Shown: positions 10,056-19,670 of the stretch, one piece after another | Numbering within the stretch: the stretch's first letter is position 1 | Layout: the number at the start of each line of letters is the position of its first letter | Assembly: GCA_900444965.1 (NCBI GenBank) | Contig: UFRQ01000003.1 | Location: forward strand, 1,736,001 to 1,800,000 | DNA from: [Actinobacillus] rossii | GTDB taxonomy: Bacteria; Pseudomonadota; Gammaproteobacteria; Enterobacterales; Pasteurellaceae | Direction: 5' to 3' | Length of the DNA: 64,000 bases | Position numbers and translations under genes: made by a program | The notes under the pieces: generated by a model | The model's database searches: none | The model's input: the letters and a program-made list of their open reading frames with translations, nothing else | Told to the model about the DNA's origin: nothing

Positions 10056-10865
10056 TTAATGTAGTAAATCATGCTCTAACTCTTTTTCCATTTCAGGCAA
10101 TTTTGCCATTAGCATATAAGCGGTTGGATCATCCGGGCATTGATCAATAAAGGATTGTATATCTTCTACTGCCGCATGATAAGCGCCCATCTGTGCTAAC
10201 ACTAAGCCGCGGTCACGCAGTTCATAGGCTTTTTCTTTTGGCGTTTTCGTAGTCGGGATACGGCTTTCGATATATTTTAATGCCGCATCATTCATCTCTT
10301 CACGAATTAAACAACTTTTCGCCATTTGGGCAAAACGTTCCGTTAAAGCGGCAGGTTCAGCAATTGCCAATTCGTCTGAACTGAGTTGTGCGCCAAATCC
10401 AAAGGCACCTTGATGCAATTTCTGCAAATCTGTTTGGCTTAAATATTCCCCATTCCACGGATCAATAAATGCTGTTTCGTTATCAACATCTGCTCGCAAA
10501 ATCAGTTGGGTTGGAAATAACACCGGATAAATCGGCAACTCTAATTTATCTGCCAAATATAATAAGATACAACCAAGGCTCACTGGCATACCTTGCTTAC
10601 TACGTAGCACAGAACTTAAATATAGATTTTCAGGACGAAAATAACTGTTACGATCGCAATAAAATCCCCAATCGCCGTACATTAACTGCAACAATTGATG
10701 GATTTTTTCTTTTATATCATTCTCTGCCGGAATAGCGCGACGCGCTTTGCGTACTAAACCGCCCATCAAAGAACGGATAGCGCGTAAATCATCACCATTA
10801 TCTTCCGTGGTAATCAGATAGAAATTTTCCATTTCTAAATAAAGTGCTTGTTTATCGTATTTCAT
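10056..10865 (-). CDS. sirB1: SirB1 family protein (transglutaminase-like fold plus TPR)
   Basis: 269-residue member of the SirB1 family, usually encoded next to prmC; its molecular role is not established. The N-terminal two thirds carries the transglutaminase-like SirB1 core (the stretch from GDWGFYCDRNSYFRPENLYL through QGMPVSLGCILLYLADKL and the FIDPWNGEYLS block). The C-terminal third (KEKAYELRDRGLVLAQMGAYHAAVEDIQSFI) is a pair of TPR-like helices. Its start overlaps the prmC stop by 4 bp (ATGA-type), so the two are co-translated. Confidence 0.85.
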   Translation of the reverse strand: MKYDKQALYLEMENFYLITTEDNGDDLRAIRSLMGGLVRKARRAIPAENDIKEKIHQLLQLMYGDWGFYCDRNSYFRPENLYLSSVLRSKQGMPVSLGCILLYLADKLELPIYPVLFPTQLILRADVDNETAFIDPWNGEYLSQTDLQKLHQGAFGFGAQLSSDELAIAEPAALTERFAQMAKSCLIREEMNDAALKYIESRIPTTKTPKEKAYELRDRGLVLAQMGAYHAAVEDIQSFIDQCPDDPTAYMLMAKLPEMEKELEHDLLH

Positions 10866-11725
10866 CGTCTTAATTGTGCCAAGGTTACGCGCTCATTGTC
10901 GCCATAATCTTTCACCGTTGCAACCTTTTCCCATAAATTCTCTTGAAAAAATGACCGCACTTTTTCACCTTGTTGCCAACCATGTTCCAACAACAACCAA
11001 CCTTGTGTATTCAAATAACGCGGTGCTTGCTCAATAATATAGCGTAAATCCGCATATCCTTGTTCTTCGGCAATTAAAGCAGTTAAAGGTTCAAAACGGA
11101 CATCGCCTTGGTTTAAATGCGCATCTTGTGGATCGATATAAGGCGGATTAGTGACAATCAGATCGAACTTTTCATCCACATTATCAAACCACGAACTCTG
11201 GCGAAATTCTACCTCAGGAAGTTGATTACGCTGCGCATTTTGTTGCGCCAACGTCACGGCGTTAGAAATTAAATCTACACCCAAAACTCGCGATTTTTGA
11301 CCGCACTTTTTTAGCTCTTGTGCTAAAGCCAAAGCTATCGCGCCCGTACCTGTACCTAAATCCAAAATGCTGACTAAGGCTTTTTGCGGCAAACGAATCA
11401 ATGCTTGTTCAACTAAAATTTCCGTATCTGGTCGCGGAATTAACGTATCGGCTGAAACCAATAAATTTAACGACCAAAATTCCGTTTCCCCCATAATATA
11501 AGCGATGGGTTCACCTTGCGCTCGTCGAGATAAAAGTGCGGTTAAATTTTGCAGTGTTTTTTCATCTAATTCCGTTTCAGAAAATGCCAAAAGTTGCGAT
11601 TTGGATTTTTTTGTCACAAATTGCAACAATAAATTCACATCGAATTTAGCATTAAGATAAGGATCTGATGTCAGATGTTTTTCAAGAAATTTAGCTGCAT
11701 AAGACAGCCATTGTTGATAATTCAT
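10862..11725 (-). CDS. prmC: Peptide chain release factor N5-glutamine methyltransferase
   Basis: Methylates the glutamine of the GGQ motif in release factors RF1 and RF2. 287 residues from ATG 11725, close to the family size; an ATG 54 bp upstream would add a non-conserved leader. SAM-binding motif DLGTGTGAIALALA and the substrate-glutamine motif NPPYID are both present. RF1 itself (prfA) is 6.9 kb away, separated by the adhesin gene. Several uptake-signal cores lie in the gene. Confidence 0.92.
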   Translation of the reverse strand: MNYQQWLSYAAKFLEKHLTSDPYLNAKFDVNLLLQFVTKKSKSQLLAFSETELDEKTLQNLTALLSRRAQGEPIAYIMGETEFWSLNLLVSADTLIPRPDTEILVEQALIRLPQKALVSILDLGTGTGAIALALAQELKKCGQKSRVLGVDLISNAVTLAQQNAQRNQLPEVEFRQSSWFDNVDEKFDLIVTNPPYIDPQDAHLNQGDVRFEPLTALIAEEQGYADLRYIIEQAPRYLNTQGWLLLEHGWQQGEKVRSFFQENLWEKVATVKDYGDNERVTLAQLRR

Positions 11726-11874
11726 GTATTTATTCCCATTGATGAGTGGATGATAAAATAAACCATGATCGACTTGCAATACATTTTAACCGCACTTCCC
11801 TTTTTTCACTTAATTTTTCTCAAAAATTAAACTTTAACATTTATTTAACATTTATTTACAAATCTATACAATTC

Positions 11875-11902
11875 TTTACTCTTAAAGGGGTAGGAATATT
11901 AT
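11875..11902 (+). promoter_or_regulatory. Possible promoter just upstream of the heptamer tract
   Basis: TTTACT (11875-11880) and TATTAT (11897-11902) are separated by 16 bp and point toward the adhesin gene. If used, the transcript would start inside or just before the repeat tract and carry it in a leader of over 450 nt. Prediction by eye only. Confidence 0.35.
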
Positions 11903-11923
11903 TTTAAACTGGTAAAATATTTA

Positions 11924-12168
11924 TATGCTATATGCTATATGCTATATGCTATATGCTATATGCTATATGCTATATGCTATATGCTATATGCTATATGCTA
12001 TATGCTATATGCTATATGCTATATGCTATATGCTATATGCTATATGCTATATGCTATATGCTATATGCTATATGCTATATGCTATATGCTATATGCTATA
12101 TGCTATATGCTATATGCTATATGCTATATGCTATATGCTATATGCTATATGCTATATGCTATATGCTA
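11924..12168 (+). repeat. Heptanucleotide tandem repeat (TATGCTA), 35 perfect copies
   Basis: The unit TATGCTA repeats without a single change for 245 bp, with two further matching bases before and one after. The phase was checked at 11938, 12001, 12061 and 12121. It lies 211 bp before the start of the trimeric autotransporter. Such long perfect tracts arise and change by slipped-strand mispairing. Because the reading frames that cross the tract all stop by about 12205, it is not a translational on/off switch for the adhesin. It more probably changes promoter spacing or the leader RNA, as the 7-bp repeats in front of the H. influenzae hmw adhesin genes do. Confidence 0.95.
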
Positions 12169-12379
12169 TTTCTGTAATAGTATGAAAACCTTTTTGTTTT
12201 TATAGCCTAACAAGGATGTAAAACGGAACGGTTTTTTTTATGTTTCTAGAATAGCAATATGGCAAGTTTTTTATGATCAGCAATAAAATTTAGCTTATCT
12301 TTGCCGTAAATCTAAATTTTGCGCTGTAACTTTTTAGCTTGCTGGATAACAGTCACTACCATTTAAAGGGGTTAATTTA

Positions 12380-15300
12380 ATGAATAAAATTTTCAGAGTC
12401 ATCTGGAACCATACTGCTCAGCGCTTTGATGTGGTTTCTGAACTTACCAAAACTAAGGGGAAAACTTCTTCTAAGACGGATAAGCGAGTAAGTTTAAGTA
12501 AGGTCGCTTTTGCGGTCGGTATGTCTGTTGCAGGACTATCTATTGGAAATGACGCACAGGCTGCGGTAACAACTACATCACAACTTGTAAACAGTTACTG
12601 TCTTGCTCAAGGTGGTTCACCATCAAATTGTGCTGAACAACATATCTATCAAACAGGTACTAGTGGTCAAACTAACTTTGTCGCATATTCAACAGGTACT
12701 AAAGCTGCTCTAGGGGTTGGAGCACAAGTGGATGACCATGCTGTAGCTGTGGGGAATGCGTCTAATGCTTCTAGTTACTCGGTAGCAGTGGGTAAGAGTG
12801 CGACTGCAACTAATATTTCTACGGCGGTAGGGGAAAGCGCAAAAGCAACGGGACAACGAGCAACAGCGCTTGGTAATAATGCAAATGCATCAGGTCAGTA
12901 TAGTACTGCGGTAGGTAACCATTCTAAGGCGATTGCGGATAATGCTACAGCTTTAGGGGGGGATGCAACAGCAAACCAAGTTGGTTCGGTTGCGCTTGGT
13001 AATGGGGCAAGAACAGATGCTGTAACGAGTACTCCAAACCACACCATTGTAGGTACAAACGTCACTTTTGCTGGCGGTTCAGCTTATTCAACGTTAAGCG
13101 TGGGTAATTCAACAGCAAAACGTACAATCACTAATGTTGCTGCAGGACGATTAAGCCCAACCTCTACCGATGCGATTAATGGTTCTCAGCTTTACACCAT
13201 TGCTTCTGCGTTAGAGCAACAAGTTTCTAACACCTATTTCCATACCTATACAGACGCCAATCAAGGAAGAGGCGGTAATGCTCAAACCAACTTAGGGCTT
13301 ATTACCGATGCAGCAGGCGCAACGGGCTTGAAAAGTGTCACCGCAGGGGTCAATACCACCGCTTCTGGCACGAACTCAATTGCGATTGGTAATACCTCTA
13401 GCGCAAGCGTAGGTGCCTCTATTGCTATTGGTAATGTCGCCACCGCAAGCAAATTAAATGCAACCGCAATCGGTAACCAAGCTAATGCAGCCAATAATAA
13501 CACTGTGGCAATTGGCTCAAGCGCAACTGCACTAGCCGCACAAGCTATTGCCATTGGTCGTAATGCAAACGTTTCAAAAGATGGCGCATCAATGGCAATT
13601 GCGATTGGTGATAATGCAATGGCAAGTGGCGCGAATGCTTTTGCTATTGGTTCAAATGCAACATCGTCAGAAAAACTTGCCTTAGCGATAGGTTCAGAAG
13701 CGAATGCAACCAGTACAGCGGCAAGTGCTTATGGTTATCAGGCTAATGCTAAAGGGCATCGCTCAGTTGCTTTAGGGGCAAGAACTAACTCAAGCGGTAA
13801 CGCATCAACGGTTTTAGGTTATAACTCTACCGTAACGGGCAACTACTCTAGTTCTATTGGTATGGGCAATAACGTAACCGCCAATAACACTTTTGTGTTG
13901 GGGAACAATGTTACTTCAACCGCCGACAATAATGTCATTTTAGGCAACGGCAGCAGCGAAAGCTCAGCGACTGCCACGAATGGAAGACCGAATACAATTA
14001 CCGATGCAACCGTTGGTAGACTGACTTATACCAGCGCAAATTTTGCAGGCTTAACTGCAGCTGGTGTAGTTTCCGTTGGTGCGCAAGGGGCGGAACGTAG
14101 AATTATTAACGTTGCAGCTGGTAATATTTCTGCAACTTCAACTGATGCGATTAACGGATCACAACTTTACCACGTTGCTGAGAAATTAGACGCCTCTATC
14201 GGCAGCCTGACTTTTAAAGCGGAAAAAACAGGCAATGGACAAGATACAGACGCCAATGGTCAAAAATGGGACACAAACACCAATAAAACCGTTACGATTA
14301 CAAGTACTCAGCGCTATGGTGAAGGTGCAAATCGCTACACCGGCGACAACATCGAGGTTTACCGCCAACAAAACACCACAGGCGATACAGAATTCCATAT
14401 CCTAATGAAAGAGATCCCAAACTTTAAGGGTGCAGATATGGGCGGTGGCAAAATCACCAACGTTGGCCCGGGTACGGATCCAAGCGACGCCGTGAACTTG
14501 TCGCAACTTAACGCCACCAAAACCTATGTTAAATCAGGCGATCTAAACACAACCAGCGTAACCGTGAGCGACAATGCGACCACAGGCGGAAAAGACTTCA
14601 CGGTGAAAGTGGAAACCGGCGGTGCAGATATTGCTAACAATGGTTCAGGCTTTATTCGTGGCAATGATAAAGATGCCGAAGGCAAAAAATTGATCACCGT
14701 AAAAGAAGCGGTTGATCTTGTTAATGACGCAGGTTGGACAACCAAAAACTCAGACGGCAAAACCGTATGGGTTGATCCGGGTGATCAAGTACTTTATAAC
14801 AACGGCACGGGTACAACGGTAAGAATTACCAATTCAACCTCAGGTGGCGATGACGTTGTTAATATCAGCTTCGATGTCAACAGCACAACCTTTGCAGGTA
14901 CAGGTGAAGATGGTAGCACAACGAAAGGCGATACTAACGGTATTACCAGCTCAGGTAGTGTTGCAGCACCAACAAATACTGACGGATTTGTTAAAGCAGG
15001 TGATCTCCAAAATACCTTAAATAATATGGGTTGGAATATCTTTGAAGATAACGTAAACCAAACAGAGAGCACGAAAAAAGATCGTGTTGTTGCAGGTGAT
15101 AACGTTGTCTTTACGGATGGTCAAAATACGAAAGTCACTGTGAACTCAGATGGCACAAACACCACAATCAAATACGATGTGGATTTAAGCCAAATCCAAA
15201 ATCCAGTAGTGTACACCAACGCTACGGGTGAGAAAGTGGTGAAAGGTCAAGATGGCAAATGGTATAAAGCAGCCGATCTTGATGGTGCCACTTTTGACGG

Positions 15301-18300
15301 CACGAAATACGTGAAAAATGGTAAAGATGTCACCGCACTTTCTGATGAAGAAACGGTGAAAATCACTGCATCAATGAATGACGCAACCAATAACAACAAG
15401 CCACAAGAAACCAAATTGGGCAATGTTGCTAATGGCGAAATAAAAGATGGTTCTAAAGATGCTATCAACGGCGGCCAACTTTACAACTATGTCAAAGTAA
15501 ACGGCACGGCAGCGACTAAAGACGGCAGTGTGAACTTTGTTAACGGCAACGGTACAGAAGTTAAACTTGATCCAGCTACGGGCAATATTTCATATAACGT
15601 CCTGAATACCACATTAACTACGAATAAGAATGGCTCTATCGCTACACCATCAACAAGCGTAGCCAATAACTTCGTTACAGCAGGTGATTTAGTCAATACG
15701 TTAAATAGTATGGGCTGGCGTATCACTTCAGCAAAAGATGCTGGAACAGTAAGTGGTACACAATCTGAGCAATTAATCAAGGCGGGTGATTTAGTAAAAC
15801 TGATCGCTGGCGATAATATTGATATTAAACAAGAAGGTAACAACTTTACTTTCTCTACCACTGCGCCGAAAAATGGTAAAGACGGCGATACTATCACAGT
15901 TAAAGATAATGGTGATGGCACTTACACCTACACCGTAACTGGTGCTGATGGCGAAGTTAAAAATACTACGACCATTAAAAATGGCGAAAAAGGTGATACC
16001 GGCGCCCAAGGTGCTCAAGGCGAGAAAGGCGAAAAAGGTGATACCGGTGCCCAAGGTCCACAAGGCGAGAAAGCCGAAAAAGGTGATACCGGCGCCCAAG
16101 GTGTTCAAGGCGAGAAAGGCGAAAAAGGTGATACCGGCGCCCAAGGTCCACAAGGTGAGAAAGGCGAAAAAGGTGATACCGGCGCCCAAGGTGCTCAAGG
16201 CGAGAAAGGCGAAAAAGGTGATACCGGCGCCCAAGGTCCACAAGGCGAGAAAGGCGAAAAAGGTGATACTGGCGCCCAAGGTGCTCAAGGCGAGAAAGGC
16301 GAAAAAGGTGATACTGGCGCCCAAGGTGCTCAAGGCGAGAAAGGCGAAAAAGGTGATACCGGCGCCCAAGGTGCTCAAGGCAAGAAAGGCGAAAAAGGTG
16401 ATACCGGTGCCCAAGGTCCACAAGGCGAGAAAGGCGAAAAAGGTGATGCCGGCGCCCAAGGTCCACAAGGTGAGAAAGGCGAAAAAGGTGATACCGGCGC
16501 CCAAGGTGCTCAAGGCGAGAAAGGCGAAAAAGGTGATACCGGTGCCCAAGGTGCTCAAGGCGAGAAAGGCGAAAAAGGTGATACCGGTGCCCAAGGTCCA
16601 CAAGGCGAGAAAGGCGAAAAAGGTGATACCGGTGCCCAAGGTCCACAAGGCGAGAAAGGCGAAAAAGGTGATACCGGTGCCCAAGGTGCTCAAGGCGAGA
16701 AAGGCGAAAAAGGTGATACTGGTGCCCAAGGTGCTCAAGGCGAGAAAGGCGAAAAAGGTGATACCGGTGCCCAAGGTGCTCAAGGCGAGAAAGGCGAAAA
16801 AGGTGATACTGGTGCCCAAGGTGCTCAAGGCGAGAAAGGCGAAAAAGGTGATACCGGTGCCCAAGGTGCTCAAGGCGAGAAAGGCGAAAAAGGTGATACT
16901 GGTGCCCAAGGTGCTCAAGGCGAGAAAGGCGAAAAAGGTGATACCGGTGCCCAAGGTCCACAAGGCGAAAAAGGTGAAGACGGTAAAGACGCCAATGCCA
17001 ATATTACCGATAATGGTGACGGTACTCATACGATTACCATTAACAACCCAGATGGCACAACTTCAACTTCTGTTGTGAAAGATGGTAAAGACGGCGTTGA
17101 TGGTAAATCCGCGACTGCTACGGTGACTCCTGGTGAAGATGGTAAATCTTCGATTATCACTGTCACTAACCCAGATGGTACAACGACAACTTCTGTTGTA
17201 AAAGATGGTGCTAAAGGTGATAAAGGCGATAAAGGTGAAGACGGTAAAGATGCTAAAGCCAATATTGCTGATAATGGTGATGGTACTCATACGATTACTA
17301 TTAACAACCCAGACGGTACAACTTCAACTTCTGTTGTGAAAGATGGTGCAAAAGGTGATAAAGGCGATAAAGGTGAAGATGGTAAAGATGCTAAAGCCAA
17401 TATTGCTGATAATGGTGACGGTACTCATACGATCACGATTAATAACCCAGATGGTACAACATCAACCTCTGTCGTGAAAGATGGTATTAATGGTAAAGAT
17501 GGCACTGAGGAAAATGTGGTTGCTGGTAATAGCATTACGGTAACATCTAAAGACCGTCCTAATACTGGTAAAGAGTTTGAAGTTTCACTAAATGACAAAG
17601 TGACTGTAGGTCAAAAAGAAAATGGCAGCCTTGTAGTTAAAAATGCTGGCGATGATACGCAAATTACTATTGAAAACGGTACGATTACAATCAAAACCGC
17701 AGATGGTAATAATGCTGTGATCGCATTAGATAAAGGTACGACTACTGTGGACGAGAAAGACGGGGGTAAACCTGTTGAGCGCATGACCTATACATCGAAA
17801 GATGCTTCAGGTAAAGAAACCAAACGTGAATTAGCTACTATGGATGATGGTTTAGTCTTTGCAGGTGACAGCGGTAAAGATTCTAACCGTAAGTTAGGTA
17901 GTAAAGTGACCGTTTCCGGTGGTCAAAAAGATGCGTCTAAATTGTCGAATAAACCGAATATTGGTGTCGTTTCTGATGGCAAAGGTACCCTATCAGTTAA
18001 ATTAGCGAAGGATATTGATTTAACATCAGAAGGTAGCGTAACTGTTGGCGGTACAACAGTGAAAAATGACGGTGTTCGTATCGCTAAAGGTCCTAGCTTA
18101 ACCACTAACGGTATTGATGCCGGTGGTAAGAAAATTACTAACGTGGCACCAGGTCGTATTGCAGCGGATAGTAAAGATGCGGTAAATGGCTCACAATTAC
18201 ACGCTGTGAAAAATGATATCAACAATGTAAATAACAAAGTTGATAAATTGGATAAACGTGTACGTGGTATCGGCGCCAGCGCAGCCGCTTCATCATCATT

Positions 18301-18487
18301 ACCACAGGTTTACTCTGCAGGTAGATCAATGGTTGCAGCCGCAGCCGGTAACTATAGCGGCGCATCTGCAGTAGCGGTTGGTTACTCGCGCGCAAGTGAC
18401 AACGGTAAACTGATCTTGAAACTTCAAGGTACAGCGAACTCTGAAGGTCACTTCTCAAGTGGTGTGGGTGTAGGTTACCAATGGTAA
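12380..18487 (+). CDS. Trimeric autotransporter adhesin with collagen-like stalk (YadA/Hia/VtaA type)
   Basis: 2035-residue surface adhesin secreted by the type V pathway as a homotrimer. In order: extended signal peptide region typical of long autotransporters (MNKIFRVIWNHTAQRFDVVSE) and signal peptide with likely cleavage after residues 58-62 (DAQAA); YadA-like left-handed head repeats (AVAVG, TAVGE, TALGN) about 110-215; neck 251-272 (STDAINGSQLY); a second head 332-527; neck 577-598; stalk domains with NMGW and SMGW Trp-ring-like motifs near 885 and 1113; uninterrupted Gly-X-Y from 1202 to 1537 except one AEK; repeats of NGDGTHTITINNPDG about 1544-1704; last neck 1919-1949; and a YadA anchor about 1960-2035 ending GYQW. 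Ribosome site AAAGGGG. It sits between prmC and prfA, preceded by the heptamer tract and followed by a two-way terminator. Collagen-like passengers recall the VtaA proteins of Glaesserella parasuis. Ligand unknown. Confidence 0.95.
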   Translation: MNKIFRVIWNHTAQRFDVVSELTKTKGKTSSKTDKRVSLSKVAFAVGMSVAGLSIGNDAQAAVTTTSQLVNSYCLAQGGSPSNCAEQHIYQTGTSGQTNFVAYSTGTKAALGVGAQVDDHAVAVGNASNASSYSVAVGKSATATNISTAVGESAKATGQRATALGNNANASGQYSTAVGNHSKAIADNATALGGDATANQVGSVALGNGARTDAVTSTPNHTIVGTNVTFAGGSAYSTLSVGNSTAKRTITNVAAGRLSPTSTDAINGSQLYTIASALEQQVSNTYFHTYTDANQGRGGNAQTNLGLITDAAGATGLKSVTAGVNTTASGTNSIAIGNTSSASVGASIAIGNVATASKLNATAIGNQANAANNNTVAIGSSATALAAQAIAIGRNANVSKDGASMAIAIGDNAMASGANAFAIGSNATSSEKLALAIGSEANATSTAASAYGYQANAKGHRSVALGARTNSSGNASTVLGYNSTVTGNYSSSIGMGNNVTANNTFVLGNNVTSTADNNVILGNGSSESSATATNGRPNTITDATVGRLTYTSANFAGLTAAGVVSVGAQGAERRIINVAAGNISATSTDAINGSQLYHVAEKLDASIGSLTFKAEKTGNGQDTDANGQKWDTNTNKTVTITSTQRYGEGANRYTGDNIEVYRQQNTTGDTEFHILMKEIPNFKGADMGGGKITNVGPGTDPSDAVNLSQLNATKTYVKSGDLNTTSVTVSDNATTGGKDFTVKVETGGADIANNGSGFIRGNDKDAEGKKLITVKEAVDLVNDAGWTTKNSDGKTVWVDPGDQVLYNNGTGTTVRITNSTSGGDDVVNISFDVNSTTFAGTGEDGSTTKGDTNGITSSGSVAAPTNTDGFVKAGDLQNTLNNMGWNIFEDNVNQTESTKKDRVVAGDNVVFTDGQNTKVTVNSDGTNTTIKYDVDLSQIQNPVVYTNATGEKVVKGQDGKWYKAADLDGATFDGTKYVKNGKDVTALSDEETVKITASMNDATNNNKPQETKLGNVANGEIKDGSKDAINGGQLYNYVKVNGTAATKDGSVNFVNGNGTEVKLDPATGNISYNVLNTTLTTNKNGSIATPSTSVANNFVTAGDLVNTLNSMGWRITSAKDAGTVSGTQSEQLIKAGDLVKLIAGDNIDIKQEGNNFTFSTTAPKNGKDGDTITVKDNGDGTYTYTVTGADGEVKNTTTIKNGEKGDTGAQGAQGEKGEKGDTGAQGPQGEKAEKGDTGAQGVQGEKGEKGDTGAQGPQGEKGEKGDTGAQGAQGEKGEKGDTGAQGPQGEKGEKGDTGAQGAQGEKGEKGDTGAQGAQGEKGEKGDTGAQGAQGKKGEKGDTGAQGPQGEKGEKGDAGAQGPQGEKGEKGDTGAQGAQGEKGEKGDTGAQGAQGEKGEKGDTGAQGPQGEKGEKGDTGAQGPQGEKGEKGDTGAQGAQGEKGEKGDTGAQGAQGEKGEKGDTGAQGAQGEKGEKGDTGAQGAQGEKGEKGDTGAQGAQGEKGEKGDTGAQGAQGEKGEKGDTGAQGPQGEKGEDGKDANANITDNGDGTHTITINNPDGTTSTSVVKDGKDGVDGKSATATVTPGEDGKSSIITVTNPDGTTTTSVVKDGAKGDKGDKGEDGKDAKANIADNGDGTHTITINNPDGTTSTSVVKDGAKGDKGDKGEDGKDAKANIADNGDGTHTITINNPDGTTSTSVVKDGINGKDGTEENVVAGNSITVTSKDRPNTGKEFEVSLNDKVTVGQKENGSLVVKNAGDDTQITIENGTITIKTADGNNAVIALDKGTTTVDEKDGGKPVERMTYTSKDASGKETKRELATMDDGLVFAGDSGKDSNRKLGSKVTVSGGQKDASKLSNKPNIGVVSDGKGTLSVKLAKDIDLTSEGSVTVGGTTVKNDGVRIAKGPSLTTNGIDAGGKKITNVAPGRIAADSKDAVNGSQLHAVKNDINNVNNKVDKLDKRVRGIGASAAASSSLPQVYSAGRSMVAAAAGNYSGASAVAVGYSRASDNGKLILKLQGTANSEGHFSSGVGVGYQW
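15983..16990 (+). repeat. 45-bp tandem repeat coding for collagen-like GEKGEKGDTGAQGxQ units
   Basis: 22 units of 45 bp (15992-16981) encode 15-residue blocks of five Gly-X-Y triplets, residues 1205-1534, with flanking triplets extending the run to about 112 triplets. Units differ mainly in one codon (GCT or CCA, giving AQG or PQG) and in silent changes (ACC/ACT, GGC/GGT). Single variants: VQG in unit 3, GKKG in unit 9, GDAG in unit 11, and one Gly-to-Ala (EKAEKG) in unit 2 that breaks the Gly-X-Y rule. The unit length is a multiple of three, so copy-number change keeps the frame. Confidence 0.95.
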
Positions 18488-18502
18488 TTTAGTGATTAAA
18501 TG

Positions 18503-18531
18503 AAAAGTGCGGTGAAAATCACCGCACTTTT
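18503..18531. terminator. Bidirectional terminator made of two facing uptake signals
   Basis: AAAAGTGCGGTGA pairs with TCACCGCACTTTT (13-bp stem, AAA loop) between the convergent adhesin and prfA genes. Both arms contain the exact nine-base uptake-signal core. Confidence 0.85.
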
Positions 18532-18587
18532 TTTTATGATAAAGAAAAAGACAGGTATAAAACCTGTCTCTGTATTTTATGAAGAAT

Positions 18588-19670
18588 TTAGCTATTCTCT
18601 GATAATGCAGCTAATTGATCTGCTTGATATTCAGTGATAATTGGTTGAATTAATTCATCAATTTTGCCGTTCATCACTTCATCTAAACGATATACCGTTA
18701 GGTTAATACGATGGTCAGTAACACGTCCTTGTGGGTAATTGTAGGTACGAATTTTGTCTGAGCGGTCGCCAGAACCTAAAAGATTACGGCGCGTATCTGC
18801 TTGCTCTTGCGCTTGTTTTTCTTGCTCTGCTTGTACAATACGAGAGGCAAGTACAGACATCGCTTTGGCTTTATTTTTATGCTGTGAACGTTCGTCCTGA
18901 CATTCTACAACAATACCTGTCGGAATATGAGTAATACGCACTGCCGAATCTGTCGTATTTACGTGCTGACCACCCGCGCCCGATGAACGGTAAGTATCGA
19001 TACGTAAATCTGCAGGGTTAATTTCTGGTAATTCACTTTCAGGAAGCTCCGGCATAACCGCTACTGTACAAGCTGATGTATGAATTCGTCCTTGGCTTTC
19101 TGTTTTAGGTACGCGTTGTACACGATGACCACCTGATTCAAATTTTAATTGACCATATACGCCTTCACCAGAAATTTTAACGATGATTTCTTTATAGCCC
19201 CCCTGCTCACTTTCATTAGCTGACATTTCTTCAATGCGCCAACGTTTGCTTTCGCAATAACGGCTGTACATACGATACAAATCACCTGCAAAAATGCCGG
19301 CTTCATCACCACCCGTTCCTGCTCGAATTTCCAAATAGGCATTAAATTCATCATGTGGATCTTTAGGCAATAATAAGATTTGTAAGTGGTTTTCAAGCTG
19401 TTCAATTTCTGCTTGGTTTTCAGCAATTTCTTCCGCTGCCATATCTTTCATATCAGGATCATCAAGTAACAATTGTGCATCTTCAATATCGGAATTTAAT
19501 TTTTTCCAACGAGTGAAGGTTTTAACCACTTCTTCTAATTGGGCATATTCTTTTGAATAAGCACGGAATTTGTCTTGATCGTTAATGACAGAAGCGTCGC
19601 CTAATAAGGCTTGTAATTCTTCGTAGCGTTCGGCAAGGCTATCTAATTTACTGATAATACTCTCTTTCAT
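18588..19670 (-). CDS. prfA: Peptide chain release factor 1
   Basis: Recognises UAA and UAG stop codons and triggers peptide release. 360 residues, the normal RF1 length. The GGQ motif ([11 protein letters not shown]), substrate of PrmC, and the codon-recognition loop context (ACTVAVMPE...) are present. Starts at ATG 19670 in [19 protein letters not shown], matching RF1 N-termini. In many relatives it is next to prmC; here the adhesin gene lies between them. Confidence 0.96.
   Translation of the reverse strand: MKESIISKLDSLAERYEELQALLGDASVINDQDKFRAYSKEYAQLEEVVKTFTRWKKLNSDIEDAQLLLDDPDMKDMAAEEIAENQAEIEQLENHLQILLLPKDPHDEFNAYLEIRAGTGGDEAGIFAGDLYRMYSRYCESKRWRIEEMSANESEQGGYKEIIVKISGEGVYGQLKFESGGHRVQRVPKTESQGRIHTSACTVAVMPELPESELPEINPADLRIDTYRSSGAGGQHVNTTDSAVRITHIPTGIVVECQDERSQHKNKAKAMSVLASRIVQAEQEKQAQEQADTRRNLLGSGDRSDKIRTYNYPQGRVTDHRINLTVYRLDEVMNGKIDELIQPIITEYQADQLAALSENS

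Larger units (their letters stand above)
11726..12379. other. Intergenic region between prmC and the adhesin gene
   Basis: The 654 bp between the divergently transcribed prmC and the adhesin gene hold an uptake signal near 11790, an AT-rich stretch with a promoter-like pair (11875-11902), the 245-bp heptamer tract (11924-12168) and a 211-bp leader with the adhesin ribosome site AAAGGGG at 12365-12371. I see no conserved gene. Confidence 0.7.

Noticed and set aside
11924..12168. CRISPR array
   Set aside because: The repeat is a simple 7-bp tandem unit without spacers, and no cas genes are present.
11925..12205. Three overlapping open frames of 81-88 codons in the heptamer tract as protein genes
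   Set aside because: They are the repeat read in three frames, with no ribosome site and no conserved sequence. I record them only as a possible leader effect.
15791..17029. Long antisense reading frames (412 and 328 codons) across the collagen-like region, and a 378-codon frame on the plus strand
   Set aside because: They exist only because the 45-bp repeat keeps every frame open. They have no ribosome sites, no family resemblance and low-complexity composition.
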